This document shows, one piece after another, positions 8,366 through 15,418 of a stretch of 21,050 nucleotides of DNA. A program made the translations under genes and the position numbers. The notes beneath the pieces were generated by a model. It was not told the origin of the DNA. It did no database searches and worked only from the letters and a program-made list of their open reading frames with translations. Position 1 is the first letter of the stretch. Each line of letters begins with the position of its first letter. The DNA lies in assembly GCA_003021755.1 (NCBI GenBank), contig PXQZ01000119.1, positions 1-21,050 on the forward strand. The letters are read 5' to 3'. The stretch is from Halobacteriales archaeon QH_8_67_36. GTDB taxonomy: Archaea > Halobacteriota > Halobacteria > Halobacteriales > Haloarculaceae.

Positions 8366-9515
8366 CGATGGTAGCAGGACCACTCGACATCGGCCACCCT
8401 TTTCGGGCTCGGGTGAGCGCACAGTCGACATCGGCGTCCTCGGCTATCGCTTCATGGGCAAGGCCCACGCGAACGCCTTCGCACGGCTCCCGATGTTCTT
8501 CGCGGACGCCCCCGAGGTGAACCGCGAGGTCGTCGTCGGTCGCGACGAGGAGGCGCTAACGGACGCGGCGGACCGGCTGGGCTTTGCTCGGACGGCGACC
8601 GACTGGCGTGAGGTCATCGACGAGGTCGACGTGTTCTACAACCTCGGGCCGAACCACGTCCACGCCGAGCCGTCCATCGCCGCACTCGAAGCCGGCACAC
8701 CGACCTTCTGTGAGAAACCGCTCGCGCCCACCCTGGACGACGCCGAAGCGATGGCCGACGCGGCGAGCGATGCCGGCGTCCCCGCCGGCGTGGCGTTCAA
8801 CTACCGGTTCGTCCCGGCCATCCAGCATGCGAAGGCACGCATCGAGAACGGGGAACTCGGCGAACTCCACCACTTCCGTGGCCGGTATCTGCAGGACTGG
8901 CTGGTCGACCCCGAGGCGCCGTGGTCGTGGCGCAACGACGCCGAGATGGCCGGCAGCGGCGCGCTGGGTGACCTGGGCGCCCACACCATCGACCTCGCCC
9001 GGTTCCTCGTCGGCGACATCGCCGAGGTGTCCGGCCACCTCCGTACGTTCGTCGACGAGCGGCCCGTCGATGGTAGGGACGAAACGCGGCCCGTCACCGT
9101 CGACGACGCCTACAGCGCCCAGGTCGACTTCGAGAACGGCGTGATGGGCACCCTCGAAGCCTCCCGCTTCGCCAACGGCCGCAAGAACGACCACACCATC
9201 GAGATAGAGGGGTCGAAGGGGAGCCTTCGGTTCTCGCTGGAGCGGCTGAACGAACTGGAAGTCCTGCGCGAGGGGTCGCGAGGGTACGAGACGGTTCTGG
9301 TCACCGACCCCGAGGACCCCTACGTCGACCACTGGTGGCCGCCGGGCCACGTCATCGGCTGGGAACACACGTTCGTCCACGAGAACTACGAGTTCCTCTC
9401 GGCCGTCGCCGAAGGCGGCGAGTACGAGCCGAGTTTTGCCGACGGGCTGGCGGTCCAGCGGGTGCTGGACGCCGTCGAACGCAGCGACGAGCGCGGCGAG
9501 CGCGTGTCGCTCTGA
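8343..9515 (+). CDS. Gfo/Idh/MocA-family oxidoreductase with no clear start codon
   Basis: NAD(P)-dependent sugar or polyol dehydrogenase. The Rossmann fold begins at about 8424 with VDIGVLGYRFMGKAHANAF. FCEKPL carries the catalytic Lys, and LGDLGAHTIDL carries the His/Asp pair of the family. The C-terminal alpha/beta domain is complete, ending at 9515. The start is a problem: homologues begin at MVDIG or similar, yet the codon before VDIG is ACA. The nearest in-frame start upstream is GTG 8343 (another is GTG 8277), both inside the isomerase gene and giving a basic, unrelated leader. The next ATG (8454) would cut off the first beta strand and the nucleotide loop. I give GTG 8343 provisionally; the true product may begin near 8424, or the gene may be untranslated. 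Confidence 0.72.
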   Translation: MTPTGRSNDGSRTTRHRPPFSGSGERTVDIGVLGYRFMGKAHANAFARLPMFFADAPEVNREVVVGRDEEALTDAADRLGFARTATDWREVIDEVDVFYNLGPNHVHAEPSIAALEAGTPTFCEKPLAPTLDDAEAMADAASDAGVPAGVAFNYRFVPAIQHAKARIENGELGELHHFRGRYLQDWLVDPEAPWSWRNDAEMAGSGALGDLGAHTIDLARFLVGDIAEVSGHLRTFVDERPVDGRDETRPVTVDDAYSAQVDFENGVMGTLEASRFANGRKNDHTIEIEGSKGSLRFSLERLNELEVLREGSRGYETVLVTDPEDPYVDHWWPPGHVIGWEHTFVHENYEFLSAVAEGGEYEPSFADGLAVQRVLDAVERSDERGERVSL

Positions 9516-9548
9516 GCCGGGGGCCGTTCTGCCACCGTCACCGCGCGG

Positions 9549-9555
9549 TTTTAAT
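9549..9555 (+). promoter_or_regulatory. TATA box before the M24-like gene
   Basis: TTTTAAT stands in GC-rich sequence 24-30 bases before the ATG at 9579, giving a leaderless-type promoter. The M24-like gene is therefore probably transcribed from its own start, 63 bases after the end of the preceding dehydrogenase gene. Confidence 0.5.
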
Positions 9556-9578
9556 CGCCCCCCGTTCGTTGGGTCGGT

Positions 9579-10583
9579 ATGTCAGTCGCCGCCCGACTCG
9601 ACGCCTACCTCGACAGCCACGACCTCGCCGCCGTCTGGTTCGCGCGACCGAACAGTTTCGCCTGGCTCACTGGCGCCGGCGGTCGCCCGGCGGACAACGT
9701 CGTCGACCGGGGCGGCGACATCGGCGTCGCGGCGGCGGGGTACGACGGCGACGGTATCACGGTCGTCACGGACAGCATCGAGGGGTCGCGGCTGGCCGAG
9801 GAGGAACTCGCCGAGTCCGTCGCCGTTGAGACGTACACCTGGTACGACGGTGACCTCGCGTCGGCCGTCGCCGACGCGAGTCCGTCGCCCGCGGGCGCTG
9901 ACTTCGACGTTCCGGGGTTCGACTCCGTCGACGCGTCGGCGCTCCGACAGCCGCTCACCGAGGCGCAGGTCGAGCGATACCGGGCCCTGGGCGGCGAGGT
10001 CGCGGCGGCGGTCGAGCGAGTGGCCCGGCGGGTCGACGCGACGGACACCGAGCGCGCCGCGGCGGCGCAACTCCGCGGGGAACTCGCCGAGGCGGGCATC
10101 GACTCGCCGGTCGCCCTCGTCGGCGGTGCCAAGCGGGCACAGCGGCACCGCCACTACACGCCGAAGTCGGAGCCGCTGGGCGCGTACGCCCTGCTGTCGG
10201 TGACCGCCGAACGCGACGGCCTCTACACCAGTTGTACCCGGACGATAGCTTTCGACGCGCCCGGCTGGCTTCGCGAGCGGACCCGCGCCGCGATGCGGGT
10301 CGAGGCGACGGCGCTGGCTGCGACGCGGGCCGTCGGCCGGGACGACGGGACTGCCAGCGACGTCTTCGCGGCCGTCCAGCGGGCATACGACACCGTCGGG
10401 TGGGACGGCGAGTGGCAGAACCACCATCAGGGCGGTGCGGCGGGCTACGCCGGCCACACCCATCTGGTCACGGCCGACGGCATCGCACTCCTTTCGGGGA
10501 CGGGCGAGTGGCCGACCGAACCGGTCGAGGCGGTCGGCTACGACGACACCCTGGCGCGCCACGCCGTACTCGACAGGTCGTGA
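9579..10583 (+). CDS. M24-like (creatinase/aminopeptidase P fold) protein, apparently internally deleted
   Basis: 334 residues. The N-terminal creatinase-like domain (about 1-115) includes WFARPNSFAWLTG, and the pita-bread C-terminal domain includes LLSVTAERDGLYTSCTRT and NHHQGGAAGYAG. These identify the Xaa-Pro peptidase-like group of family M24. Relatives as I recall them have about 30-35 more residues between GGAAGYAG and LVTADG, including a stretch like AWNPTxxGAKSEDT near the last metal-ligand strand. Here the sequence jumps from GYAG to HTHLVTADG at about 10452-10463 with the frame kept. The deletion would remove part of the active-site sheet, so activity is doubtful even though the frame is open. 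The substrate is unknown; its proximity to sugar genes may be incidental. Confidence 0.75.
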   Translation: MSVAARLDAYLDSHDLAAVWFARPNSFAWLTGAGGRPADNVVDRGGDIGVAAAGYDGDGITVVTDSIEGSRLAEEELAESVAVETYTWYDGDLASAVADASPSPAGADFDVPGFDSVDASALRQPLTEAQVERYRALGGEVAAAVERVARRVDATDTERAAAAQLRGELAEAGIDSPVALVGGAKRAQRHRHYTPKSEPLGAYALLSVTAERDGLYTSCTRTIAFDAPGWLRERTRAAMRVEATALAATRAVGRDDGTASDVFAAVQRAYDTVGWDGEWQNHHQGGAAGYAGHTHLVTADGIALLSGTGEWPTEPVEAVGYDDTLARHAVLDRS

Positions 10584-10762
10584 GTCACGGGGGAGATGAT
10601 TTACAACGCCAGTTGTTGGCTCTGAGCTGGTCCTAACTACGGCTTTCCACAACCGTTCCGTATATCGACGAGCAGCGTACCTGGTGGACGGAGGCGGTCA
10701 TCTGCCAGCTTAGTAGTCAGGAAAACTCACATCGCCACACCGCTCGATTCATCACCTGCCGC

Positions 10763-11281
10763 TCAGGCCGAAGACTGGTCGCTGCCGACGCGGATGACCT
10801 GCAGGAGCGAGTACACCGGGACGCCGTGTATCTCCTCGATGCCGCGCTTGTCCGCCAGCACGACGCAGGCGATGGGGTTGCCCCCCTGCTGCTGGATGGC
10901 CTCGACGGTCTCGGTCATCGTGTTGCCGCTGGTGATGGTGTCGTCGACGACGTAGCAGTCCCGGTCACGAATCTGGGCGAAGTTTCGGGAGAACGAACCG
11001 TCGGCGGCCTCGCTCTCGTCGTCGTCCCACTGGTGTTTCGAGGGGGCGTAGGTCCCGAGGTCGGTGTCCAGTTCCCGGGCCACCGTGGTCGCCAGCGGCG
11101 CGCCGGCCTTCTCGATACCGATGGTGAGGTCGACGTCCTCGCCCTGCTTCGAGAGCAGGTCGGCCATCGCACAGCTCGCCGTCTCGCGGGAGACGTTCAG
11201 TTCGTCGGCTATCTCGCCCTTGGAGAGGCCCCGTTCCGCGAGGTCCGCTGCACTGTCGACGAGGTCGTCGATGTTCTTCAT
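10763..11281 (-). CDS. gfcR: GfcR-type transcriptional regulator (HTH plus PRTase-like domain), short form
   Basis: GfcR is the haloarchaeal activator of glycolytic genes, with an N-terminal helix-turn-helix and a phosphoribosyltransferase-like effector domain. Here MKNIDDLVDSAADLAERGLS, KGEIADELNVSRETAS and the PRPP loop YVVDDTITSGNT (about 110-121) are clear. The protein is only 172 residues, against about 200-212 in the family. The sequence passes straight from SRETAS to CAMADLLSKQGE at residue 36/37 (about 11173). It skips the rest of the recognition helix (WLVER...) and the linker ending in IHVDWSAIGRDSxRL. An in-frame loss of about 40 codons is inferred, which should impair DNA binding. 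Its TATA-like element lies upstream at 11305-11314. Confidence 0.85.
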   Translation of the reverse strand: MKNIDDLVDSAADLAERGLSKGEIADELNVSRETASCAMADLLSKQGEDVDLTIGIEKAGAPLATTVARELDTDLGTYAPSKHQWDDDESEAADGSFSRNFAQIRDRDCYVVDDTITSGNTMTETVEAIQQQGGNPIACVVLADKRGIEEIHGVPVYSLLQVIRVGSDQSSA

Positions 11282-11304
11282 ACGCTGCCGTCCGTCCGGC
11301 AGGG

Positions 11305-11314
11305 CTTAATATGC
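11305..11314 (-). promoter_or_regulatory. TATA box of gfcR
   Basis: On the minus strand, GCATATTAAG lies roughly 24-33 bases before the ATG at 11281, as expected of a leaderless haloarchaeal promoter. The promoter therefore looks intact even though the coding region appears shortened. Confidence 0.5.
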
Positions 11315-11358
11315 AACGCCTTTGTGTCGCGATCGGCTCGCCACACTGGCCGTCGGGG

Positions 11359-12147
11359 TCAGGTCGGGACGGTAAAGAGCCGCTGTTCGCAGGCCGGACA
11401 GACCAGTATCTCCTCGGGCGCGGTCTGGAGGTCGGTGTATCCCCCGCAACACGAGACCGCCGACGATTCGGCCAGTGCCGTCCCGCAGACCGGGCAGCTC
11501 TCCAGGAACATCCGGAAGGCACGGGCGCCCGCGAGGCGGATTCGTTGGTCGGTCACCGAGTCCGCCAGTGCCCGATACGCGGCCAGCTCGGCGACAGCGA
11601 CGGGGCGAGCGACCAGCCCGCCGTCGACCACGAGCCACTCGCCGTCGTCCTCGTAGGAGTCGACCGCTCCCAGCGTGGGGAGCGTCGCAGCTACCTCCCG
11701 AGCGAGCGCGTCGAGCGGTTCCGCCGCCAGTCGGTCCATCGACTCGCGCCACGCGTCGTCGACGGCGGCCGTCGGGCGTATCAACTCTCCCTCCGCCTCG
11801 ATAGCACCCGCGGCGGCCAGTTCCTGCAGCACCGTCGTCCCGTCGAGTTCCGTCCCGGTCAGCGACGCGCTCTCCGGCAGCTCCCGGTGGGTGTCTTTTC
11901 CGAACACCTCTCCCGGGAGCGGCAGGGCTTCGACCAGTCGCGGGGCGAACTTGGGGGTGTACGGAACCACGTACCCCCGGACTGCAACGGCGGCGACGCC
12001 GGCGACGGCGATGGCTGCGGCCCCGACCCGCCTGTCGCGCCGATAGAGCCACAGCACGAGCAACCCTACGAGACCGAGATTTACCGTCGTACACGGCCAG
12101 CATCTGTTCTCGCCGGTGTGTTCCGGTCGCCGGATATCCCTCGTCAT
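11359..12147 (-). CDS. haloarchaeal membrane protein with C-terminal zinc ribbon, function unknown
   Basis: 262 residues. It has an N-terminal CWPC motif (16-19), then two hydrophobic segments at about 22-36 and 41-60. A soluble acidic body of about 150 residues follows. The C-terminus is Cys-rich: CPVC (218-221), CCGG (233-236) and CPAC (250-253), spaced like a double zinc-ribbon knuckle. I recognise it only as a conserved haloarchaeal type without a known function. The frame is open to 12246, but I chose the ATG at 12147 because the upstream residues are not hydrophobic or acidic and the CWPC-plus-membrane start follows directly. It reads toward gfcR with a 77-base gap, so the two may be independent or weakly co-transcribed. 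Confidence 0.7.
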   Translation of the reverse strand: MTRDIRRPEHTGENRCWPCTTVNLGLVGLLVLWLYRRDRRVGAAAIAVAGVAAVAVRGYVVPYTPKFAPRLVEALPLPGEVFGKDTHRELPESASLTGTELDGTTVLQELAAAGAIEAEGELIRPTAAVDDAWRESMDRLAAEPLDALAREVAATLPTLGAVDSYEDDGEWLVVDGGLVARPVAVAELAAYRALADSVTDQRIRLAGARAFRMFLESCPVCGTALAESSAVSCCGGYTDLQTAPEEILVCPACEQRLFTVPT

Positions 12148-12361
12148 CGGTTCCCGCCGACCCGTCGTGACTCTCTCCACAGCGCCCGGATACAGTTGCC
12201 TCTCATGTGATACCGTTTCATAACAGGCATTGTTGTTGAATTGCACGGAACTGGCTAACGACTACGATACCGCAGTCTACGGCACACTGACGTATACAAG
12301 CAACCACAATCACGTCCGAAGAACAACGATATGGGATGTGAAATACGAAACAAAGAGACGA
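12148..12361. other. intergenic region before the TrmB remnant
   Basis: About 214 bases, lower in GC than the flanks, with no recognisable gene. It contains GGCATTGTTGTTGAATTGCA near 12225-12245, which looks faintly like a transposon end, but I found no inverted partner. A GTATAC element (12293-12298) and an A-rich patch just before 12362 may be the old promoter of the eroded regulator. Confidence 0.3.
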
Positions 12362-12600
12362 GTGTCGAACGACGGCGAAGCAGGAAGACGAACGGACGAC
12401 GATGAACTGACCGAGATACTGGAGGACGTGGGCCTCTCCCCCTACTGGGCGGGAGCGTCCGTCGCGTTGCTCGAACTGAGGACGGCGTCTCACGCTCGAC
12501 ATCGACGGAGAACAGTACGGCATCGGCATCTGAGGGCCGTCCTCAGGACTATCGAAGCCACCGAGATCACGGTCACCGACGCCCGTCACGATCAGTCGGT
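12362..12600 (+). pseudogene. remnant of a TrmB-family sugar regulator
   Basis: From GTG 12362 the reading is acidic, then DDELTEILEDVGLSPYWAGA and SVALLELRTAS. This is the first helices of the TrmB winged HTH (compare ILEDxGLSxYxAxxYVALLxLG). The middle of the protein is gone. At 12489-12533 another frame reads LTLDIDGEQYGIGI and stops, resembling the last beta strands of the TrmB sugar-binding domain. Back in the first frame, AVLRTIEATEITVTDARHD (about 12534-12594) looks like the usual C-terminal tail. About 80 of roughly 350 residues are left, in two frames, so it is non-functional as a regulator. It lies just upstream of the ABC importer, where a local regulator is expected. Confidence 0.6.
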
Positions 12601-12689
12601 CACATCCTTTCTTGTCGGAGGGCTGTCAGTGGGCTACGGATCGGCACGGAGCCGGCGATCTCCGCCGCCGGATTTTAATAAACAGTAAC

Positions 12690-12885
12690 TCAGTCTGTAC
12701 GTTTAGTACTTCTCCGCCGTCCGTCCGCCGGCAGTGGTTCAGGCAATCTATATAATAAACGTCGACTTCAATACACAGTTATTAATAACAATAGTTGGTG
12801 TTCCTGGTCTGAGAACTAGTTAACAACGACTGTGGTTAATTATGGGCAATAGTTAAGTAGCACCCCCCGTCAGGAGAGTACAGAC
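12690..12885 (+). promoter_or_regulatory. promoter and putative operator region of the sugar ABC operon
   Basis: A strikingly AT-rich stretch. It holds a perfect 12-base palindrome GTTATTAATAAC (12778-12789) and two copies of CAATAGTT (12789-12796 and 12847-12854). ACTAGTTAAC and GGTTAATTA lie between them. AGTTAAGT at about 12851-12858 is at -35 to -28 from the ATG and could be the TATA box. CAGGAG at 12871-12876 is a ribosome site 9 bases before the start. The density of symmetry suggests regulator binding, presumably by TrmB or GfcR. I did not find an exact copy of the Halobacterium TrmB site (TACT-N7/8-GAGTA) here. Confidence 0.5.
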
Positions 12886-14364
12886 ATGTCGAAGGAAGAC
12901 ACACGCGGTGCTCGTTCATCAGGCGTATCACGGCGGCGGTTCGTTCAGGGTGCCGGGGTATCGGGGCTGACGGCCGGTCTGGCCGGCTGTTCCGACCTCC
13001 TCGGTGGCAGCCGGGAGGGTCCGGGGCGGACGGTCACCTGGGGGTTCGACCCGGTGGCGGTCCAGAACAACGGCGACACCATCAAGCAGGCCCTCCATGA
13101 TAACGGGCTCTCGGACGACATCACCGTCGAGTTCGTCCCCCGTGACCAGGACACGGGTGCGGCCCGGTCGAACTACAACCGCCTGTTGAACGCCGGGGAG
13201 AACGACCCCGACATGTTCCTGATGGACAACGGCTGGGCGAACATCTTCATCCAGCGCGACCAACTGCTGAACCTCTCCCAGGAACTGCCCGACGAACTGG
13301 TCAGCGACGTCGACGATAACTACTTCAGCGCCTTCACCGAAACGGCCCGGGACCCCGGCAGCGGGGACCTCTTCGGCGTCCCGATGTTCCCGGACTTCCC
13401 GACGATGCAGTACCGCAAGGACCTCGTCGAGGACGCGGGCTACGACCCCGAATCGAACAACTGGGCGACCGAGCCGATGACGTGGGAGCAGTGGTCGAAC
13501 ATCGCGGAGGACGTGCAGGACAACGCGGACGTCGACTACGGCTTCACGACCCAGTGGGACATCTACGCGGGGACCGCCTGCTGTACGTTCAACGAGATCA
13601 TGTCCTCGTGGGGCGGCGCCTACTTCGGCGGGCCGGACAACCTCTTTGGCCCCATCGGCGACCGACCGGTTACCGTGGACCAGCCGGAGGTCATCAGCTC
13701 ACTGAACATGATGCGGAAGTTCGTCCACGACGAGGACGCCGAGAGCCAGTTCAGTAGTTACGGTGGCGGCTTTACGCCGACCAACATCCTCGGCTGGCAG
13801 GAAGAGGGCGCCCGCACGCCGTTCGCGGAGGGGAACTCCGTCTTCCACCGCAACTGGCCGTACTCGCTCGCGCTGACCGGTCGGAACCCGGACGACACCG
13901 AGGACCCGGCGCTGGGACAGGACCTCGGCGCGATGCCGATCCCCTACGCGGTCTCCGAGGAGAACGCCGCCCAACCCGGCACCGGCGGCACCACGGCTGC
14001 CCTCGGCGGCTGGCACATAACAGCCAATCCCAACATCGACAACCAGGACGACGTCGCCGCGGTCATACGGGCCGCCATGGAGCCCGACTTCCAGCTCACG
14101 CTCCTGTCCGTCCAGGGGTGGCTCCCGCCGCGGCCGGAGCTGTTCAACTCCAGCGAGGCCCAGGATGTCGACGTCGTCGGCCGCTACATGGACACGCTGC
14201 AGGTCGCTGGGGATAACACGATGGCCCGGCCGGTGACCGCCGTCTGGAGCGACCAGGAGAGCAACATCTCCCAGCAGGCCAACCGCGCCGTGGGCCAGGA
14301 GGCCTCCTCGGCCGACGCGATGGCCACCCTCCAGAGCGCGCTCGAAGACACCGAGTCCCAGTAA
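12886..14364 (+). CDS. tsgA: sugar ABC transporter substrate-binding lipoprotein (Tat-exported)
   Basis: 492 residues of the family 1 (MalE-like) extracellular solute-binding proteins. It captures sugar outside the cell and hands it to the permeases. The N-terminus has a twin-arginine motif SRRRFV (15-20) and a lipobox LAGC with C35 as the lipid-anchored cysteine, standard for haloarchaeal binding proteins. The mature acidic domain includes FPTMQYRKDLVEDAGYDP and MTWEQW (about 200-203), typical of this family's hinge region. It is first in a tight operon with two permeases, an ATPase and a small membrane protein. Glucose dehydrogenase and trmB downstream suggest glucose or a glucose oligosaccharide, but the ligand cannot be read. 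The symbol follows haloarchaeal tsg usage. Confidence 0.88.
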   Translation: MSKEDTRGARSSGVSRRRFVQGAGVSGLTAGLAGCSDLLGGSREGPGRTVTWGFDPVAVQNNGDTIKQALHDNGLSDDITVEFVPRDQDTGAARSNYNRLLNAGENDPDMFLMDNGWANIFIQRDQLLNLSQELPDELVSDVDDNYFSAFTETARDPGSGDLFGVPMFPDFPTMQYRKDLVEDAGYDPESNNWATEPMTWEQWSNIAEDVQDNADVDYGFTTQWDIYAGTACCTFNEIMSSWGGAYFGGPDNLFGPIGDRPVTVDQPEVISSLNMMRKFVHDEDAESQFSSYGGGFTPTNILGWQEEGARTPFAEGNSVFHRNWPYSLALTGRNPDDTEDPALGQDLGAMPIPYAVSEENAAQPGTGGTTAALGGWHITANPNIDNQDDVAAVIRAAMEPDFQLTLLSVQGWLPPRPELFNSSEAQDVDVVGRYMDTLQVAGDNTMARPVTAVWSDQESNISQQANRAVGQEASSADAMATLQSALEDTESQ

Positions 14365-14404
14365 ACGCCGACAGATTCAAACGAAAACCCGACAACTAAT
14401 TAAT

Positions 14405-14437
14405 ATGGTTACGACCAATCACGGAGGGTCCCACTGA
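14405..14437 (+). other. possible 10-codon micro-ORF coupled to the first permease gene
   Basis: Within the 72-base gap between the binding-protein and permease genes, an ATG at 14405 opens MVTTNHGGSH and ends in a TGA at 14435-14437. That stop overlaps the permease ATG as TGATG. The GGAGGG ribosome site of the permease lies inside this micro-ORF. It could couple translation or adjust permease dose relative to the more abundant binding protein, or it may be chance. An AT-rich patch (14395-14406) precedes it. Confidence 0.25.
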
Positions 14438-15417
14438 TGAGTGCCGAGACGGGGCGCGAGTCGCGCCGCTCGGGCGTCCTCGTCGACGCCATGCGCTGGA
14501 TGGAGAACCTGAGCGATACGCAGTACGCGTATCTGCTTCTGATTCCGGTGTTCGTCCTGCTTGGCGTCGTCGCGCTGTACCCATTGCTTCGGACCTTCGA
14601 ACTGTCGCTGTATGCGACGTCGCTCGATCTGACCAGCCGAGGGTTCGTCGGTATCGACAACTACGTCCAGCTGTTCACGGGCGGGAAGAACCGATTCCTG
14701 CCGGGCGGAACGACGTTCTTGCCGCAGAACCTCTCGCTCGACGCCATGCTGAACAGCGCGCTCGTAGTGACAATCATCTTCGCCGTGGTGAGTGTGGCCT
14801 TCGAGACGCTGATCGGTCTCGGACAGGCGCTCATCCTCGACCAGGACTTCTACGGGCGTCGATGGATCCGTGCGGCCATCATCATCCCGTGGGCGGTGCC
14901 GATCGTCATCCAGGGGATGATATTCTTCCTGATGTTCAACTCGAACGTCGGGTTCGCGACGCCGCCACTCGCCGACCTGGGCCTGCTGGCGCCGACGAAC
15001 ACGCTGAACGACACCGCCAGCGCCACGTTCATCATCATCGTCGCCGACATCTGGAAGACCTCCGCGTTCATGGCGCTGCTTATCCTCGCCGGGCTGCAAA
15101 GCATCGACCGCGGGCTCTACGACGTGGCGAAAGTCGCGGGCGCGAGCAAGTGGCAGCAGTTCAAACTCATCACGTTCCCGCTCATCCTGCCGACCATCGG
15201 CGTCGCCGTGCTGTTCCGGTCGGTCCAGGCGATGCGGATTTACGGCATCATCGACACCGTATCGAGCTGTACCGTCGTCCCATCGCTGTCCTGTATGGTC
15301 GTCGCGACGTTCAACACCCGCGTGGGGACATCGGCCGCGATTGCCTTCGTCACGGCCGCTATCATCGGTGCCGCCGTGATGGGACTCATCGTGTGGCAAG
15401 GGGAGGACGCGATCTGA
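14437..15417 (+). CDS. tsgB: sugar ABC transporter permease (MalF-like)
   Basis: 326 residues, one of two membrane subunits of the importer. Hydrophobic segments begin at about residue 30 (YAYLLLIPVFVLLGVVALYP) and recur through the protein, giving roughly six spans. The cytoplasmic EAA loop, which docks on the ATPase, reads DVAKVAGASKWQQFKLITFP near 230-250. The start ATG at 14437 is preceded by GGAGGG. The stop is one base before the second permease, so translation of the two is probably coupled. Membrane partner of the products of the genes at 15419 and 16417. Confidence 0.9.
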   Translation: MSAETGRESRRSGVLVDAMRWMENLSDTQYAYLLLIPVFVLLGVVALYPLLRTFELSLYATSLDLTSRGFVGIDNYVQLFTGGKNRFLPGGTTFLPQNLSLDAMLNSALVVTIIFAVVSVAFETLIGLGQALILDQDFYGRRWIRAAIIIPWAVPIVIQGMIFFLMFNSNVGFATPPLADLGLLAPTNTLNDTASATFIIIVADIWKTSAFMALLILAGLQSIDRGLYDVAKVAGASKWQQFKLITFPLILPTIGVAVLFRSVQAMRIYGIIDTVSSCTVVPSLSCMVVATFNTRVGTSAAIAFVTAAIIGAAVMGLIVWQGEDAI

Positions 15418-15418
15418 T

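Noticed and set aside
10584..10762. Intergenic stretch between the M24-like gene and gfcR as a possible terminator or small RNA
   Set aside because: No stable GC hairpin with a T-run and no conserved RNA shape could be recognised by eye; nothing supportable is seen.
12218..12250. Possible insertion-sequence end (GGCATTGTTGTTGAATTGCA)
   Set aside because: No inverted partner, target duplication or transposase was seen in the window, so it remains a resemblance only.
12230..12361. Reading the TrmB remnant as a 152-residue protein from an ATG at 12230
   Set aside because: The first 44 residues are not acidic or TrmB-like, the natural start is GTG 12362, and homology moves between frames, so it is better described as a pseudogene.
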